From positions 1-64,000 of the forward strand of contig JAFLTO010000001.1 of NCBI GenBank assembly GCA_022510425.1: a stretch of 64,000 nt of DNA. Reading direction: 5' to 3'. How positions within the stretch are numbered: position 1 is the stretch's first letter; each line of letters opens with the position of its first letter. The stretch comes from Muribaculaceae bacterium (GTDB taxonomy: Bacteria; Bacteroidota; Bacteroidia; Bacteroidales; Muribaculaceae). The notes under the pieces were generated by a model. It was not told where the DNA came from. It was given only the letters and a program-made list of their open reading frames with translations, and did not search any database. Position numbers and translations under genes: made by a program. Positions 1 through 7,923 of the stretch are shown here, one piece after another.

Positions 1-2
1 AT

Positions 3-488
3 ACTAAAGATATTCTTGAAAAATTCATGGAGTCAGTGAACAAAGCCATTGATTCTGCAAAAACAGAGCTGACACTTAAAACAGATAAATCAAAAATCAC
101 TCTTTCTAACGGAAAAGCTCTTTTAACCGTCTTGAAATGGATAAAACAGAGCTATAGTTCAATTGAAGATAAACAGGCTTTATCCTCTTTTGACAAATCA
201 GACATAGAAAGGATGTTCCCTTTTAATAACGAATCCGATTCTGTTTTGATATGGTATTTTGCAAAGCTCCTGAGATATTTCTTTGACATAAATCCTCAGT
301 TCAAAGGAGACAGCAGAAAATATCAGGGAGTGTCACTCAGTAAATATATGCTTATTTCCTCGTTGATCTATAAACTTGGTCTATCCCGTAATGAAAATTT
401 CTTAATGAGTGATGAAACTTTAAAAGGCTTCTTCAAACAATATAAAAATAAAGAGATAAAAACATTAGGCAATATCTATTTCTATTAG
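3..488 (+). CDS. Unrecognised protein, N-terminus outside window
   Basis: The frame is open from the first bases of the window to the stop at 486-488. The first in-frame ATG is at 27, but eight sense codons precede it without a stop, so the gene probably starts upstream of the window. The visible part is lysine-rich and mostly helical in appearance, with hydrophobic runs such as SVLIWYFAKLLRYFF in the middle and a tyrosine-rich end. It has no signal peptide or recognisable motif. It sits at the head of an accessory block and may be an element-borne regulator or accessory protein, but I do not recognise the family. Confidence 0.55.
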   Translation, partial: TKDILEKFMESVNKAIDSAKTELTLKTDKSKITLSNGKALLTVLKWIKQSYSSIEDKQALSSFDKSDIERMFPFNNESDSVLIWYFAKLLRYFFDINPQFKGDSRKYQGVSLSKYMLISSLIYKLGLSRNENFLMSDETLKGFFKQYKNKEIKTLGNIYFY

Positions 489-565
489 AAAGCTCTTATA
501 ATCAGATACTTTGACTCCTGTTGTTCCTTTGAGAATGACAGGATTTCTTGTTTTATACCATTTCA

Positions 566-578
566 TTAGAGGGGAGTA
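566..578 (+). repeat. 13-bp motif TTAGAGGGGAGTA, copy 1
   Basis: This exact 13-mer occurs three times in the accessory block, at 566-578, 4877-4889 and 9260-9272, always on the + strand and in noncoding DNA downstream of a gene. Here AGAGG can pair with CCTCT about 15 nt further on, giving a short hairpin. A conserved terminator or a protein-binding site are both possible. Confidence 0.6.
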
Positions 579-600
579 ACCAACCACCTCTCGTTTACTC

Positions 601-663
601 TCTGTGCACAGAAAATGAAAAAAATAATTTTGCAACGTAATCGAAAACAAAATAAGTGCACTT
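601..663 (+). promoter_or_regulatory. Promoter with two GTGCAC palindromes
   Basis: TAATTTTG at 625-632 fits the Bacteroidota -7 element. A perfect 12-bp palindrome, TCTGTGCACAGA, lies at 601-612 where the -33 element would be. A perfect 10-bp palindrome, AAGTGCACTT, lies at 654-663, just past the expected start of transcription. Both share the core GTGCAC and their centres are 52 bp apart, close to five helical turns. This is the layout of a repressed promoter with paired operators. The controlled gene would be the one starting at 721. Confidence 0.5.
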
Positions 664-720
664 GAAAATCGGTTATACGAGACTTTAAAATTTATTTTTA
701 ATACTTTTAAATTTTTTCAG

Positions 721-1563
721 ATGAAAAAAAACATGAAAAAGGTTATTGCCAACCTCAATGGCACACAGACAGAAATTATCATCGGTTACTCCATTTATAA
801 TATGGAGCGTCCAAAAGACAAAGAAAATCTCACAGCAATAGTTGACAGAGAGAAATTTCTCTCACGCATATTCCACCTCGCAGACCCAAAACCATTTTGG
901 AAAGAAGGAGTGGAACTGAGAGACAGTGAAGGAAATCTCATTGAGGAAGGAACACCAAACGTATATGTTCCATGTGATACAGCTGATACCTATACATGGT
1001 TTGAAGTTGAGGGTATGCTCCAAAATGTGGAAATCCACCATTATGAAACATTAGAAGAATACGGCAAAGTAATAGGTAACTCAACTTTACACAGCCGTAA
1101 ACTCAACAATGTTGAGGCAGTTGGAGTAGCTTCGTTGGCTTCCAATAACGAAACATATAAGGCAGTCCATAGAATTGCTCTAAAGTATAATGTTCCAATG
1201 AACACCGCACAGTTGGCTCTTGATGTGAAGCTAAAACAGGCAGACACTATCAAGTTGGCAATGGGTATGGAAGTGAAAGGACTTCCTGAAGTTGGCCGGT
1301 CGGTTCAAGACGCTGAAACATTGCTTGACGCAGCTTTATGTGTCTTTACTGAGAAAGAACTCAGAAGCCGTTATATCATAAGTGCCATAAATGAGACACT
1401 TAAAAAATATGACATACCTACCGTGGTAGAAGCATTAGAAAAAATCCCTGCTTCCTCAATCACTTCATACCGTATTAGTGATTGCAATGGGAAGACAGCC
1501 TGTCTTGCTATGGAACTGACTTTGTTCATAGAAGAACTCAAAGAACGTAAGAAAGCGGCTTGA
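721..1563 (+). CDS. Unrecognised 280-aa element protein
   Basis: This is a soluble protein with no signal peptide or membrane segment. The N-terminal half (residues 1-115) is mixed alpha/beta and rich in acidic residues. The middle (residues 120-185) is alanine- and leucine-rich and looks helical. The end carries a conserved-looking CNGKTACLAMELTLFIEEL stretch. An in-frame ATG four codons downstream (733) is an alternative start. It is the first gene after a promoter with paired palindromes and is followed by a strong hairpin at 1589-1646 before the helicase-like gene. The setting suggests a regulatory or DNA-processing role in a mobile element, but no family is recognised. Confidence 0.65.
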   Translation: MKKNMKKVIANLNGTQTEIIIGYSIYNMERPKDKENLTAIVDREKFLSRIFHLADPKPFWKEGVELRDSEGNLIEEGTPNVYVPCDTADTYTWFEVEGMLQNVEIHHYETLEEYGKVIGNSTLHSRKLNNVEAVGVASLASNNETYKAVHRIALKYNVPMNTAQLALDVKLKQADTIKLAMGMEVKGLPEVGRSVQDAETLLDAALCVFTEKELRSRYIISAINETLKKYDIPTVVEALEKIPASSITSYRISDCNGKTACLAMELTLFIEELKERKKAA

Positions 1564-1588
1564 CATAGCTGATTATTAAAACTTCTTG

Positions 1589-1646
1589 GGCGGTAGATTT
1601 TGGAAGGGTGCCCATAATAACAAAAATTTCCAAAGTTTCTACCGCC
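1589..1646 (+). promoter_or_regulatory. Strong intergenic RNA hairpin
   Basis: GGCGGTAGA (1589-1597) pairs perfectly with TCTACCGCC (1638-1646). Inside it TTTGGAA (1599-1605) pairs with TTCCAAA (1628-1634), leaving a loop of about 22 nt. No T-run follows directly, so it does not look like a simple terminator. An mRNA-processing or stability element, or an attenuator between the 280-aa protein and the helicase-like gene, fits better. Confidence 0.5.
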
Positions 1647-1683
1647 TGAGAAATTCTCAAAAATCCTAAAATAAAATCAGATT

Positions 1684-3525
1684 ATGCAGACAGTTACGAT
1701 AGACATACATAAATATGAATGGTTAAGTGAAGCATTAATGCGTCATGGCTATGGTGGTGTGATACCTTCTAATATTATACTTGATAAAACTGTTACAGGA
1801 TTGGGAGCTACACACTGTGAATTATATGCTCATAGAAATTCCATAATAATAGAGCCTAATGTTCCCGTAATTCTATGTAAACTTGACAATGAAGACTTAA
1901 AATTGGAGGGAGTATATGAAAAGGTCACTCCCATGCCATTATCAAAATATTTGACTTCACAAGATATTACTTATAAGAAGATTCTGACAACTCCTGAAAG
2001 TTTCTATAAGATTACAAGAGAAGCTTTAAAAACAGGTATTGACATATTCAGTGAAGATTGGTTCTGTCTTTATGATGAATGTGAAAAAATAGTACAAGAC
2101 CATGATTACCGTCCTTCTATTTCACTTCCAATGCAAGACTTCTTTTCTTTTAAAAGAAAAGCAATGGTGTCTGCAACTCCATTAGAGCCGTCTCACCCAA
2201 TGTTTGAAACTCAGAATTTTAAAAGGTTGAAGATACTTCCTTCTTATAATTACAGGAAAGACCTCATACTGATTGTTACAAACAGTTTTAAAAGGACTTT
2301 GACTGAAAGAATTGCTGAGTTGGCACAGAGTGAATGTATCTGTATTTTCATGAACAAGACTGATAGCATAGAAGCCATAATAGAAGAACTTGGAATGAAT
2401 GATTATAAAATCTTTTGTTCAGAAAAGAGTGTGAAGAAACTAAATGGCAGAGGTATATCAAATGCCTTTTCACAAATAGATTATCCCCTTGCAAGATATA
2501 ACTTCTTTACTTGCAGATTTTATTCAGGACTTGATATTACAATATTTCCAATTTTGCCTGACATCATTATGCTTACAGACCTTAGGACAGCCACCTATAC
2601 AATGATAGACCCTCTAACAGAAGCAATACAGATTCAGGGAAGATTCAGGAAAGGAGATGTTGAAGGAATCACTTATAAATCTTTGACACATATTTCTACG
2701 GTCAATCCAAACATGAAATTCTTTTCAAGAGGTGAATTGAATAGAATGGTGGAAAGATACGCAGATACTTATACACATTTAATGGAGGAACATAACACAG
2801 AAAAGGATTCTGCAAGAAAGACTGCCATTAATACAGATATGAAGAATCTGAAATATAGAGATCTTTTAAATGATAACGGAACGCTTAATTATTTTGCACT
2901 TGATAACCTTTATAATGAAGAAAGAGTAAAGTCTTATTATATGTCTCCTGAGTCTTTATTAAACGCTTACGAAAGTTCCAATTATTTTAATGTTCTATTT
3001 ATACCACATATTTACACAGTTGGAGAAGATGATATTTTCAGAATAAATCAGTCCAAATTAGCCATAGAGAGAAGGAAACTTATAACAGAAGCTTTGGAAC
3101 GGATAGAAACAGATTTTAAAAACGGACGTATTGATGAAGCTTCCAAAAGAATATATTTAGAGCCATTGTCAATGATTGACGAAGGTGTATTCGTTATTCA
3201 ATCTTATAAAAAGATTGGAGCTGACGGATTAAAGAAATGTGGTTATAAAAAGTCTTTGATTGAAGAAGCAATTAAAGGATATGACAAAGAAGAAGCTGAA
3301 AAACTAAGATTCAGTCCGCAAGTAATAGATGAAATACAAGCTGAATATGAAATAGGAGTCTATCTCTCAAAGAAAGTGATTCAGGAAAGGCTAAAACAGA
3401 TATATGCTAAGTATGGAATAAAATATAAAGTCACGCAGACTACTATAACGGATTATTACAGCAAATACAAAGAAAGCAACTCAAAAAAAGACCCTTCTTA
3501 TAAATTATTACAATTCAGATTCTGA
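1684..3525 (+). CDS. Helicase-like ATPase with altered P-loop
   Basis: The 613-aa protein has the motif order of a superfamily 2 helicase. A glycine-rich segment, KTVTGLGATHCEL (residues 36-48), sits where Walker A should be. A Walker B-like LYDECEKI lies near residue 137, a motif III-like VSATPL near 163, and a motif VI-like QIQGRFRKGD near 320. The usual GKT lysine is not present in the glycine-rich loop, which reads GLGAT. The C-terminal third is charged and helical with no recognised domain. The family appears to be one seen in Bacteroidota mobile elements and phages (from memory). A role in element replication or transfer is inferred. Confidence 0.6.
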   Translation: MQTVTIDIHKYEWLSEALMRHGYGGVIPSNIILDKTVTGLGATHCELYAHRNSIIIEPNVPVILCKLDNEDLKLEGVYEKVTPMPLSKYLTSQDITYKKILTTPESFYKITREALKTGIDIFSEDWFCLYDECEKIVQDHDYRPSISLPMQDFFSFKRKAMVSATPLEPSHPMFETQNFKRLKILPSYNYRKDLILIVTNSFKRTLTERIAELAQSECICIFMNKTDSIEAIIEELGMNDYKIFCSEKSVKKLNGRGISNAFSQIDYPLARYNFFTCRFYSGLDITIFPILPDIIMLTDLRTATYTMIDPLTEAIQIQGRFRKGDVEGITYKSLTHISTVNPNMKFFSRGELNRMVERYADTYTHLMEEHNTEKDSARKTAINTDMKNLKYRDLLNDNGTLNYFALDNLYNEERVKSYYMSPESLLNAYESSNYFNVLFIPHIYTVGEDDIFRINQSKLAIERRKLITEALERIETDFKNGRIDEASKRIYLEPLSMIDEGVFVIQSYKKIGADGLKKCGYKKSLIEEAIKGYDKEEAEKLRFSPQVIDEIQAEYEIGVYLSKKVIQERLKQIYAKYGIKYKVTQTTITDYYSKYKESNSKKDPSYKLLQFRF

Positions 3526-3582
3526 CGGTATATTTTTCAAGTCAGGACTATAAAAGAAAAAATTATAAAAATTCTGTCTCAG

Positions 3583-3610
3583 CTCCATATCCACAAAATA
3601 TGGAGTTTTT
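3583..3610 (+). terminator. Intrinsic terminator after helicase-like gene
   Basis: CTCCATA (3583-3589) pairs with TATGGAG (3599-3605), followed directly by five Ts. It lies 58 nt after the stop of the helicase-like gene. Confidence 0.7.
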
Positions 3611-3747
3611 CATTTTTCCATAATATCCACTTCCAATTTAAAAGGAAATAGATCCATGCAATTTTTATCAGTTTTAAAAGCCACGTTCATTATATAAAGG
3701 TTAATTATAAAAATCCCCCCTCCCCTTTTGCTAAAATGCCATAATTA

Positions 3748-3800
3748 TATTTTTGATTGAGTTAGGGGCGAATAACTGCACATCACTCTTAATCCCCCTA
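3748..3800 (+). promoter_or_regulatory. Promoter and leader hairpin for DUF3871-like gene
   Basis: TATTTTTG (3748-3755) matches TAnnTTTG, with TTTG at 3727-3730 as a possible -33 box. In the leader, TAGGGG (3763-3768) can pair with CCCCTA (3795-3800). The remainder of the 3526-3851 gap is AT-rich with a C-rich run near 3715-3725 and no ORF. Confidence 0.4.
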
Positions 3801-3851
3801 CCACTTCTGAGAGTAAAAATAAAAATTACTAACCTTTAAACATACTGATTT

Positions 3852-4874
3852 ATGGAAAATCTAATTGTTTTCAATTCAGTTGAGCCACAGAGACAAAGTT
3901 GGCTCAATGGGTATGCCACAGATGCAGAAGTGCTAACAGATTTTGAGACTACTGTTAAAAAGTCAAGTCCCTTCATTGAAGCAAACACAAAGGAAGTGAA
4001 TATTTCACACCTTAGAAATGACTGCATAGTTCCCGTTTTCAGTAAAGATAATGAGTTGACTATTTCTCATAATGCCTTTATTGAGACAGTGGAAGAAGCG
4101 GTAAACCTGTTTTTCAGCGGAGAAAAGATTGATTCCCCTGATATCCGTGTCTCACACATTATCAAAGGGAGAATCCCTGAAGCTATCCATAAACCTGCAA
4201 ATCAGCTCTTGGAAAGTGATAAAACAATCTATTACGAAAGAATGATGTTTTGCATGGAAGTTCCAACGATATGGGAGAATGTGAACGGAAACAGGCTTAA
4301 TCTCACTATTGGTGGAGAAAGAGCCTACAATCACATGAATCTATATTCTAAGAAATCCCCTGAAAAGTTCAAAATTTTCATTGGATTTAAGAATCTTGTT
4401 TGCACAAACCTATGTGTCAGCTCAGACGGATATGTGGAACAGCTTGAAGTGTCAAGTATAAATGACCTCAGAATGAAGGTTCTTGAAATGCTTGAACACT
4501 ACAACCCTGCAAAACATCTTCATCTTATGCAGACTCTTGGAGAGACTTCTATGACTGAACACCAATTCTGTCAGATTCTTGGAAAGATGAGACTTTATCA
4601 GGCACTCCCACAGAAGCTACAAAGGGAAATTCCACGTCTCCTTATAACGGACACACAGATAAATGCTGTTGCAAAAGCCTATATAAGCGATGAAAATTTC
4701 AGAGCAGAGGGTTCTGAAATAGATATGTGGAGATTCTACAATCTTCTGACAGGAGCTAATAAGAGCAGTTATATCGACAGTTTTCTTGACCGTTCTTATA
4801 ATGCTACAGAGATTGCTCAAGGAATTAGAGACGCACTTCATGGAGACAGTAGTTATTCTTGGTTTATCAACTGA
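3852..4874 (+). CDS. DUF3871-like mobile-element protein
   Basis: This 340-aa soluble protein resembles the DUF3871 family, which is common in Bacteroides conjugative and mobilizable elements and has no assigned function. The family call comes from overall sequence feel (N-terminal MENLIVFN, a central IGGERAYNHMNLYSKKSPE region, a C-terminal RDALHGDSSYSWFIN end) and length, not from a search. It has no signal peptide, membrane segment or catalytic motif. It has its own candidate promoter and is followed by a terminator-like hairpin at 4881-4909. Its presence is the main hint that the first 10 kb belong to an integrative element. Confidence 0.6.
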   Translation: MENLIVFNSVEPQRQSWLNGYATDAEVLTDFETTVKKSSPFIEANTKEVNISHLRNDCIVPVFSKDNELTISHNAFIETVEEAVNLFFSGEKIDSPDIRVSHIIKGRIPEAIHKPANQLLESDKTIYYERMMFCMEVPTIWENVNGNRLNLTIGGERAYNHMNLYSKKSPEKFKIFIGFKNLVCTNLCVSSDGYVEQLEVSSINDLRMKVLEMLEHYNPAKHLHLMQTLGETSMTEHQFCQILGKMRLYQALPQKLQREIPRLLITDTQINAVAKAYISDENFRAEGSEIDMWRFYNLLTGANKSSYIDSFLDRSYNATEIAQGIRDALHGDSSYSWFIN

Positions 4875-4876
4875 AT

Positions 4877-4889
4877 TTAGAGGGGAGTA
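4877..4889 (+). repeat. 13-bp motif TTAGAGGGGAGTA, copy 2
   Basis: Second exact copy of the motif, three bases after the DUF3871-like stop codon. Here it forms the left arm of a 10-bp hairpin. Confidence 0.6.
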
Positions 4890-4917
4890 TTTTAAAAGGA
4901 TATTCCCCTTCTTCTTT
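4881..4917 (+). terminator. Terminator after DUF3871-like gene
   Basis: AGGGGAGTAT (4881-4890) pairs with ATATTCCCCT (4900-4909) over 10 bp with one G-T pair. A pyrimidine-rich tail CTTCTTTT follows. Confidence 0.65.
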
Positions 4918-4932
4918 TAAATACTACAGATT

Positions 4933-5070
4933 ATGAATATTAGTAAAAGAAGTAAAAGAACAGGGTGGATTCTTATAATACTCTTTATAATTGGATTATT
5001 CACTTTCCCCTTTGCCACCATAGCAACAGTTTGGATTGGTGCAATTATTTATGATGTATTGACCTGTTAG
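4933..5070 (+). CDS. Small membrane protein, 45 aa
   Basis: The short frame runs from ATG at 4933 to TAG at 5068-5070. It encodes a basic N-terminus (MNISKRSKRTG) followed by a hydrophobic stretch of about 30 residues (WILIILFIIGLFTFP, then ATIATVWIGAIIYDV), probably one or two membrane spans with the positive end inside. Codon use looks like its neighbours. It lies between the DUF3871-like gene and the structured block at 5091-5388. No function can be assigned. It could be a spurious ORF, but the hydrophobic pattern after a basic head argues for a real small protein. Confidence 0.45.
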   Translation: MNISKRSKRTGWILIILFIIGLFTFPFATIATVWIGAIIYDVLTC

Positions 5071-5090
5071 AAAATGAGAAATTTATCCTT

Positions 5091-5388
5091 ACAATAGCTC
5101 CTACTCTAACATTTTTCAGTATATTTGCGACTGATTGGCACAGCCATAGAGTTGGCGAACAGTCAGTCGTAATACTGAAAGGTGTTATTGAAATTATCTT
5201 CTCAGTTCAAATCTCGCAAGTTTGAAATCTCTTGAAGATGATTGACAATAGCACCTGCATTGGAAGCTCTATATTCCACCTTATGGGGTGGACTATATAG
5301 CAAGACGGTGTGGGAGCTATTGTCTTATTCAAGAGATAGGCAATGCGAGAGCCTGAACTGAGAGTAAGACAATACGAATCCTCACACC
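5091..5388 (+). ncRNA. Candidate structured RNA: four tandem long hairpins
   Basis: Four long stems follow each other with few unpaired bases between them. Hairpin 1: 5114-5122 with 5172-5180 (9 bp), then 5126-5137 with 5160-5171 (12 bp). Hairpin 2: 5181-5190 with 5246-5255 and 5192-5201 with 5234-5243. Hairpin 3: 5266-5280 with 5287-5301, with two mismatches. Hairpin 4: 5307-5314 with 5381-5388 and 5319-5330 with 5362-5373. In addition 5091-5104 can pair with 5310-5323 over 14 bp (one G-T), which would enclose hairpins 1-3 and disrupt hairpin 4. No ORF explains the region. It may be a large noncoding RNA, a switch upstream of the lipoprotein gene, or a single-stranded-DNA structure such as a replication or transfer origin. 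Confidence 0.55.
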
Positions 5389-5445
5389 TTTCTTTTGTAA
5401 AATATTTTAATGCTTCAAAGAGGATTCAGAAGCACTAAAATTTAT

Positions 5446-5922
5446 ATGAAATTAATTAAAAATCAATGTGCCTTATTATTATGCATTCTTGTTTTGTCTA
5501 TCTTTATGAGCAGTTGTAAAGGGAAAAGACATATTAGAATAAATGAGGAAAGTGCCTATTATGTTCATACTATTGGGAAAAATATATTGCTTACAACAAG
5601 CTCTTATCCTTATTTTAAATCTGATTCTATAAGTAAATATAAATTTTATTCAGAAGGGGGAGATAAAATTTTTATTGGGGATATTGATAACCAAATTTTC
5701 TTCTGTTCTTTGATTTCTGAAGAAAAACCTGCAATCATAAAAAAAGGGATATACACAAGTAAAGGTGTTCATAGAGACAAGGTTTTAATATTTATTTATG
5801 AAGATACTTTAGATAATAGTATTACAAAAAATAGAATTTTCGTTGGCACACCACTTTTAGAATCATATAAACATAAAAATAAAGATTTAATTCTCAATTA
5901 TTTATATGATTTTCCAATGTAA
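5446..5922 (+). CDS. Small lipoprotein A, unrecognised
   Basis: I chose the ATG at 5446 rather than the upstream in-frame ATG at 5410 because it places a lysine-rich head directly before a hydrophobic signal core and the lipobox MSSC near residue 25. The mature part, about 130 residues, is lysine-rich with alternating hydrophobic residues typical of a beta-rich domain. It should be an envelope-anchored lipoprotein. It is the first of a same-strand series of exported proteins (5446-6831) and lies directly after the structured block. No family is recognised. Confidence 0.6.
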   Translation: MKLIKNQCALLLCILVLSIFMSSCKGKRHIRINEESAYYVHTIGKNILLTTSSYPYFKSDSISKYKFYSEGGDKIFIGDIDNQIFFCSLISEEKPAIIKKGIYTSKGVHRDKVLIFIYEDTLDNSITKNRIFVGTPLLESYKHKNKDLILNYLYDFPM

Positions 5923-5976
5923 GGATTGATATAATGTATTGATATGAAATTTCCAATTTTTATTTATAAATTTTTT

Positions 5977-6435
5977 ATGAAATCAAATTTAAAATACCTC
6001 CTCATATTTTTCATCGGAATTATTGCAATTATTAGTTGTAATAAGAAAAAATCATATTCAATTACAATAGAAGGGAATAATCTTTATATAACAATGCCTT
6101 ATCCAAGAGTAGGAGTAAGTGGTATTAATAAAAGAGATTGGAAGGATTTTACACTAAATGAGTTAATAGAAGATACCTTCCAAGAGTTAAAAGATTGTTC
6201 TAAATCAGGTATTAATACAGTATGGGTGTGTGTTAAACTTGAAAAACCAAAGAAAGATAAATACGGAAATGAAGAAATGACCTACAATAGTCAATTCATT
6301 GCAGAAATACCAATTAACGAAGTCAACAAATATAAAGACTATAAATATTTTGATAGAAGTTTCAGGATTAGTGATAATATTAACCGAGCTATAGAAAGGA
6401 ATAAAAAGGTGTTAGAATTTCCAAGTTTCAGATAA
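5977..6435 (+). CDS. Small lipoprotein B, unrecognised
   Basis: The ATG at 5977 gives a canonical lipoprotein signal: MKSNLKYLLIFF, hydrophobic core, lipobox IISC, then NKKK. An upstream in-frame ATG at 5944 would put 11 extra residues before it and is less likely. The mature protein (about 130 residues) holds an ITIEGNNLYITMPYPRVG stretch and a charged helical C-terminus. It lies 54 bp after the stop of lipoprotein A and 21 bp before the next gene, so the series is probably one operon. Function unknown. Confidence 0.6.
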   Translation: MKSNLKYLLIFFIGIIAIISCNKKKSYSITIEGNNLYITMPYPRVGVSGINKRDWKDFTLNELIEDTFQELKDCSKSGINTVWVCVKLEKPKKDKYGNEEMTYNSQFIAEIPINEVNKYKDYKYFDRSFRISDNINRAIERNKKVLEFPSFR

Positions 6436-6456
6436 ATCTATAAAAAATATCTTTAT

Positions 6457-6831
6457 ATGAAAAACTTATTAAAAAGAGTATTGATTAGTACAGCAATCCT
6501 TTTCATGCCTATGTTTGCAAGTGCATGGATTCAAGTCAGAGCGACATATAATAATAAAGGATATGCCTCCACTGTTATTGCTACTCCTTCTAATGTTAGC
6601 AATAAGACAATCACTTCAATTAAATTTATTATAGTATCAAAACAGATTGGAAGCAGTCCCTTTAATACAAGTGGATATAGTTATGATACCAAAATTATTT
6701 CCACCAATATACCACCTTCACAATCAAAGCAAGTTACGATTCCTTTTAATATTAAAGAAGGATATAAGTTTGACGGTGCATTTATAGAACAGGTTAGCTA
6801 TTCCGACGGAACAATAAAAACTTATGATTAA
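6457..6831 (+). CDS. Secreted beta-rich protein, 124 aa
   Basis: The N-terminus is a clear cleavable signal peptide (MKNLLKRVLISTAILFMPMF ending in ASA before W). The mature 100 residues are serine- and threonine-rich with alternating hydrophobics and look like one immunoglobulin-like beta-sandwich, with no cysteine for lipidation. The leader before it (AATCTATAAAAAATATC) resembles the leader of the next gene at 6855. It belongs to the accessory exported-protein cluster. No family is recognised. Confidence 0.55.
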   Translation: MKNLLKRVLISTAILFMPMFASAWIQVRATYNNKGYASTVIATPSNVSNKTITSIKFIIVSKQIGSSPFNTSGYSYDTKIISTNIPPSQSKQVTIPFNIKEGYKFDGAFIEQVSYSDGTIKTYD

Positions 6832-6854
6832 TTAATCTATAAATCAAATATCCT

Positions 6855-7061
6855 ATGGAATTATTTATTTTAATTATTATTGGCATAACTGTTTGGGCTA
6901 TGTTTTATGCTCCATATAAAAGACATAAGGTACAAAAGGATTGTCCTAAGTGTGGTACAAGATGTAATGCAAGTCCATGGGGAACTTCCTTGCAATATGA
7001 AAAAAGATTTAAGTGTCCTAAGTGCGGACATAAATTCAATAATTTTGATTTAAAAATTTAA
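6855..7061 (+). CDS. Membrane-anchored zinc-ribbon protein, 68 aa
   Basis: One N-terminal membrane segment (LFILIIIGITVWAMFYAP) is followed by a basic linker and two CPKCG knuckles (CPKCGTRC near residue 31 and CPKCGHKF near residue 54). Together these would bind one zinc ion as a ribbon facing the cytoplasm. Such mini-proteins are common and their partners vary, so no role is assigned. It follows the secreted protein by 23 bp and probably shares its transcript. Confidence 0.6.
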   Translation: MELFILIIIGITVWAMFYAPYKRHKVQKDCPKCGTRCNASPWGTSLQYEKRFKCPKCGHKFNNFDLKI

Positions 7062-7157
7062 GGCAAGGCAATAATGTAAAAGATTTATGAAAATATTAAT
7101 TGATAAGAGCAAAGAACATACTCCTAAGTATGTTGCTAAGACTGTAGGGAACGTAAG

Positions 7158-7685
7158 GTGTATTTAATAGGTTATGGCTTAACTCCTGAATTAGCATTAG
7201 AAGATTTAAGAAGTACAATACAGTCTATCATAGACAAGGAAGCAGGGAATTCAAAGAGTTGGTCTAATGAAATGAAATATCTTTCTGAATACTATGCAGA
7301 GGGAGAACTTCATGTATATTTGACAGATAATAGCAACTTTAATCTTCATTTTGAGAATCAACCTGAATCTACTCCAAATACATTGAATATAGTTGTTGAA
7401 GCACCAAAAGACAGATTCCAACAATATATGGCATGGTTTCTAAAACAGCCTGAGGATTTAGCTTTAATTACAGGTACAGGTAATTCAACAGAGGAAGCAT
7501 TAAAAGACCTTCAAGAAACGTTACAATATTATATTAACGGAGATTTCGCTAATGAAACGGAAATGATGTTGGCTAATAAGATAGTTCCGGTTATCCAAAA
7601 GTCAAAGTTCAAAGTTTATAAAGCGGTTGAATTTCCTTTTGAATTGAATTTTGATAACATCTTTCTTGATGAGGTCTCTTATTAA
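7158..7685 (+). CDS. Two-repeat protein; start region frameshifted
   Basis: The main frame opens with GTG at 7158 and encodes 175 aa containing two related units. GYGLTPELALEDLRSTIQ (residues 5-22) resembles TGTGNSTEEALKDLQETLQ (about residues 106-124), suggesting an internal duplication. A second frame from ATG at 7087 encodes a plausible N-terminus, MKILIDKSKEHTPKYVAKTV, which stops at 7165 after overlapping the main frame. Joining the two needs a one-base shift. Either the gene is frameshifted and perhaps inactive, or the protein really starts at the GTG. No family recognised and no signal peptide seen. Confidence 0.5.
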   Translation: MYLIGYGLTPELALEDLRSTIQSIIDKEAGNSKSWSNEMKYLSEYYAEGELHVYLTDNSNFNLHFENQPESTPNTLNIVVEAPKDRFQQYMAWFLKQPEDLALITGTGNSTEEALKDLQETLQYYINGDFANETEMMLANKIVPVIQKSKFKVYKAVEFPFELNFDNIFLDEVSY

Positions 7686-7923
7686 GGAATCTCAGTAAGG
7701 CTTTTAGATTTTCAAGAATAGATACTCATATAGGAATTTAAATAAAGCTAAGACCCTTCTAAAGTCAAGAAAAGATATATACAACATTTTTTGAAAATTT
7801 CTCTATTTATAGGGGTAGTTTGAAAAATGTAGTAGTTTTTTGATAGGTATATTTTTGAAAAATTTTATAGTCTATAGACAGGACTTGAAAAATCTACCTC
7901 TTACAAAATTCAAATTTTATAGA

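Noticed and set aside
5091-5388. Hairpin row as integron attC sites
   Set aside because: No integron integrase and no cassette-like genes between the hairpins, and the stems lack the paired R and L boxes of attC sites.
7087-7170. Programmed -1 frameshift
   Set aside because: No slippery heptamer of the X XXY YYZ type in the overlap and no strong following pseudoknot found by eye.
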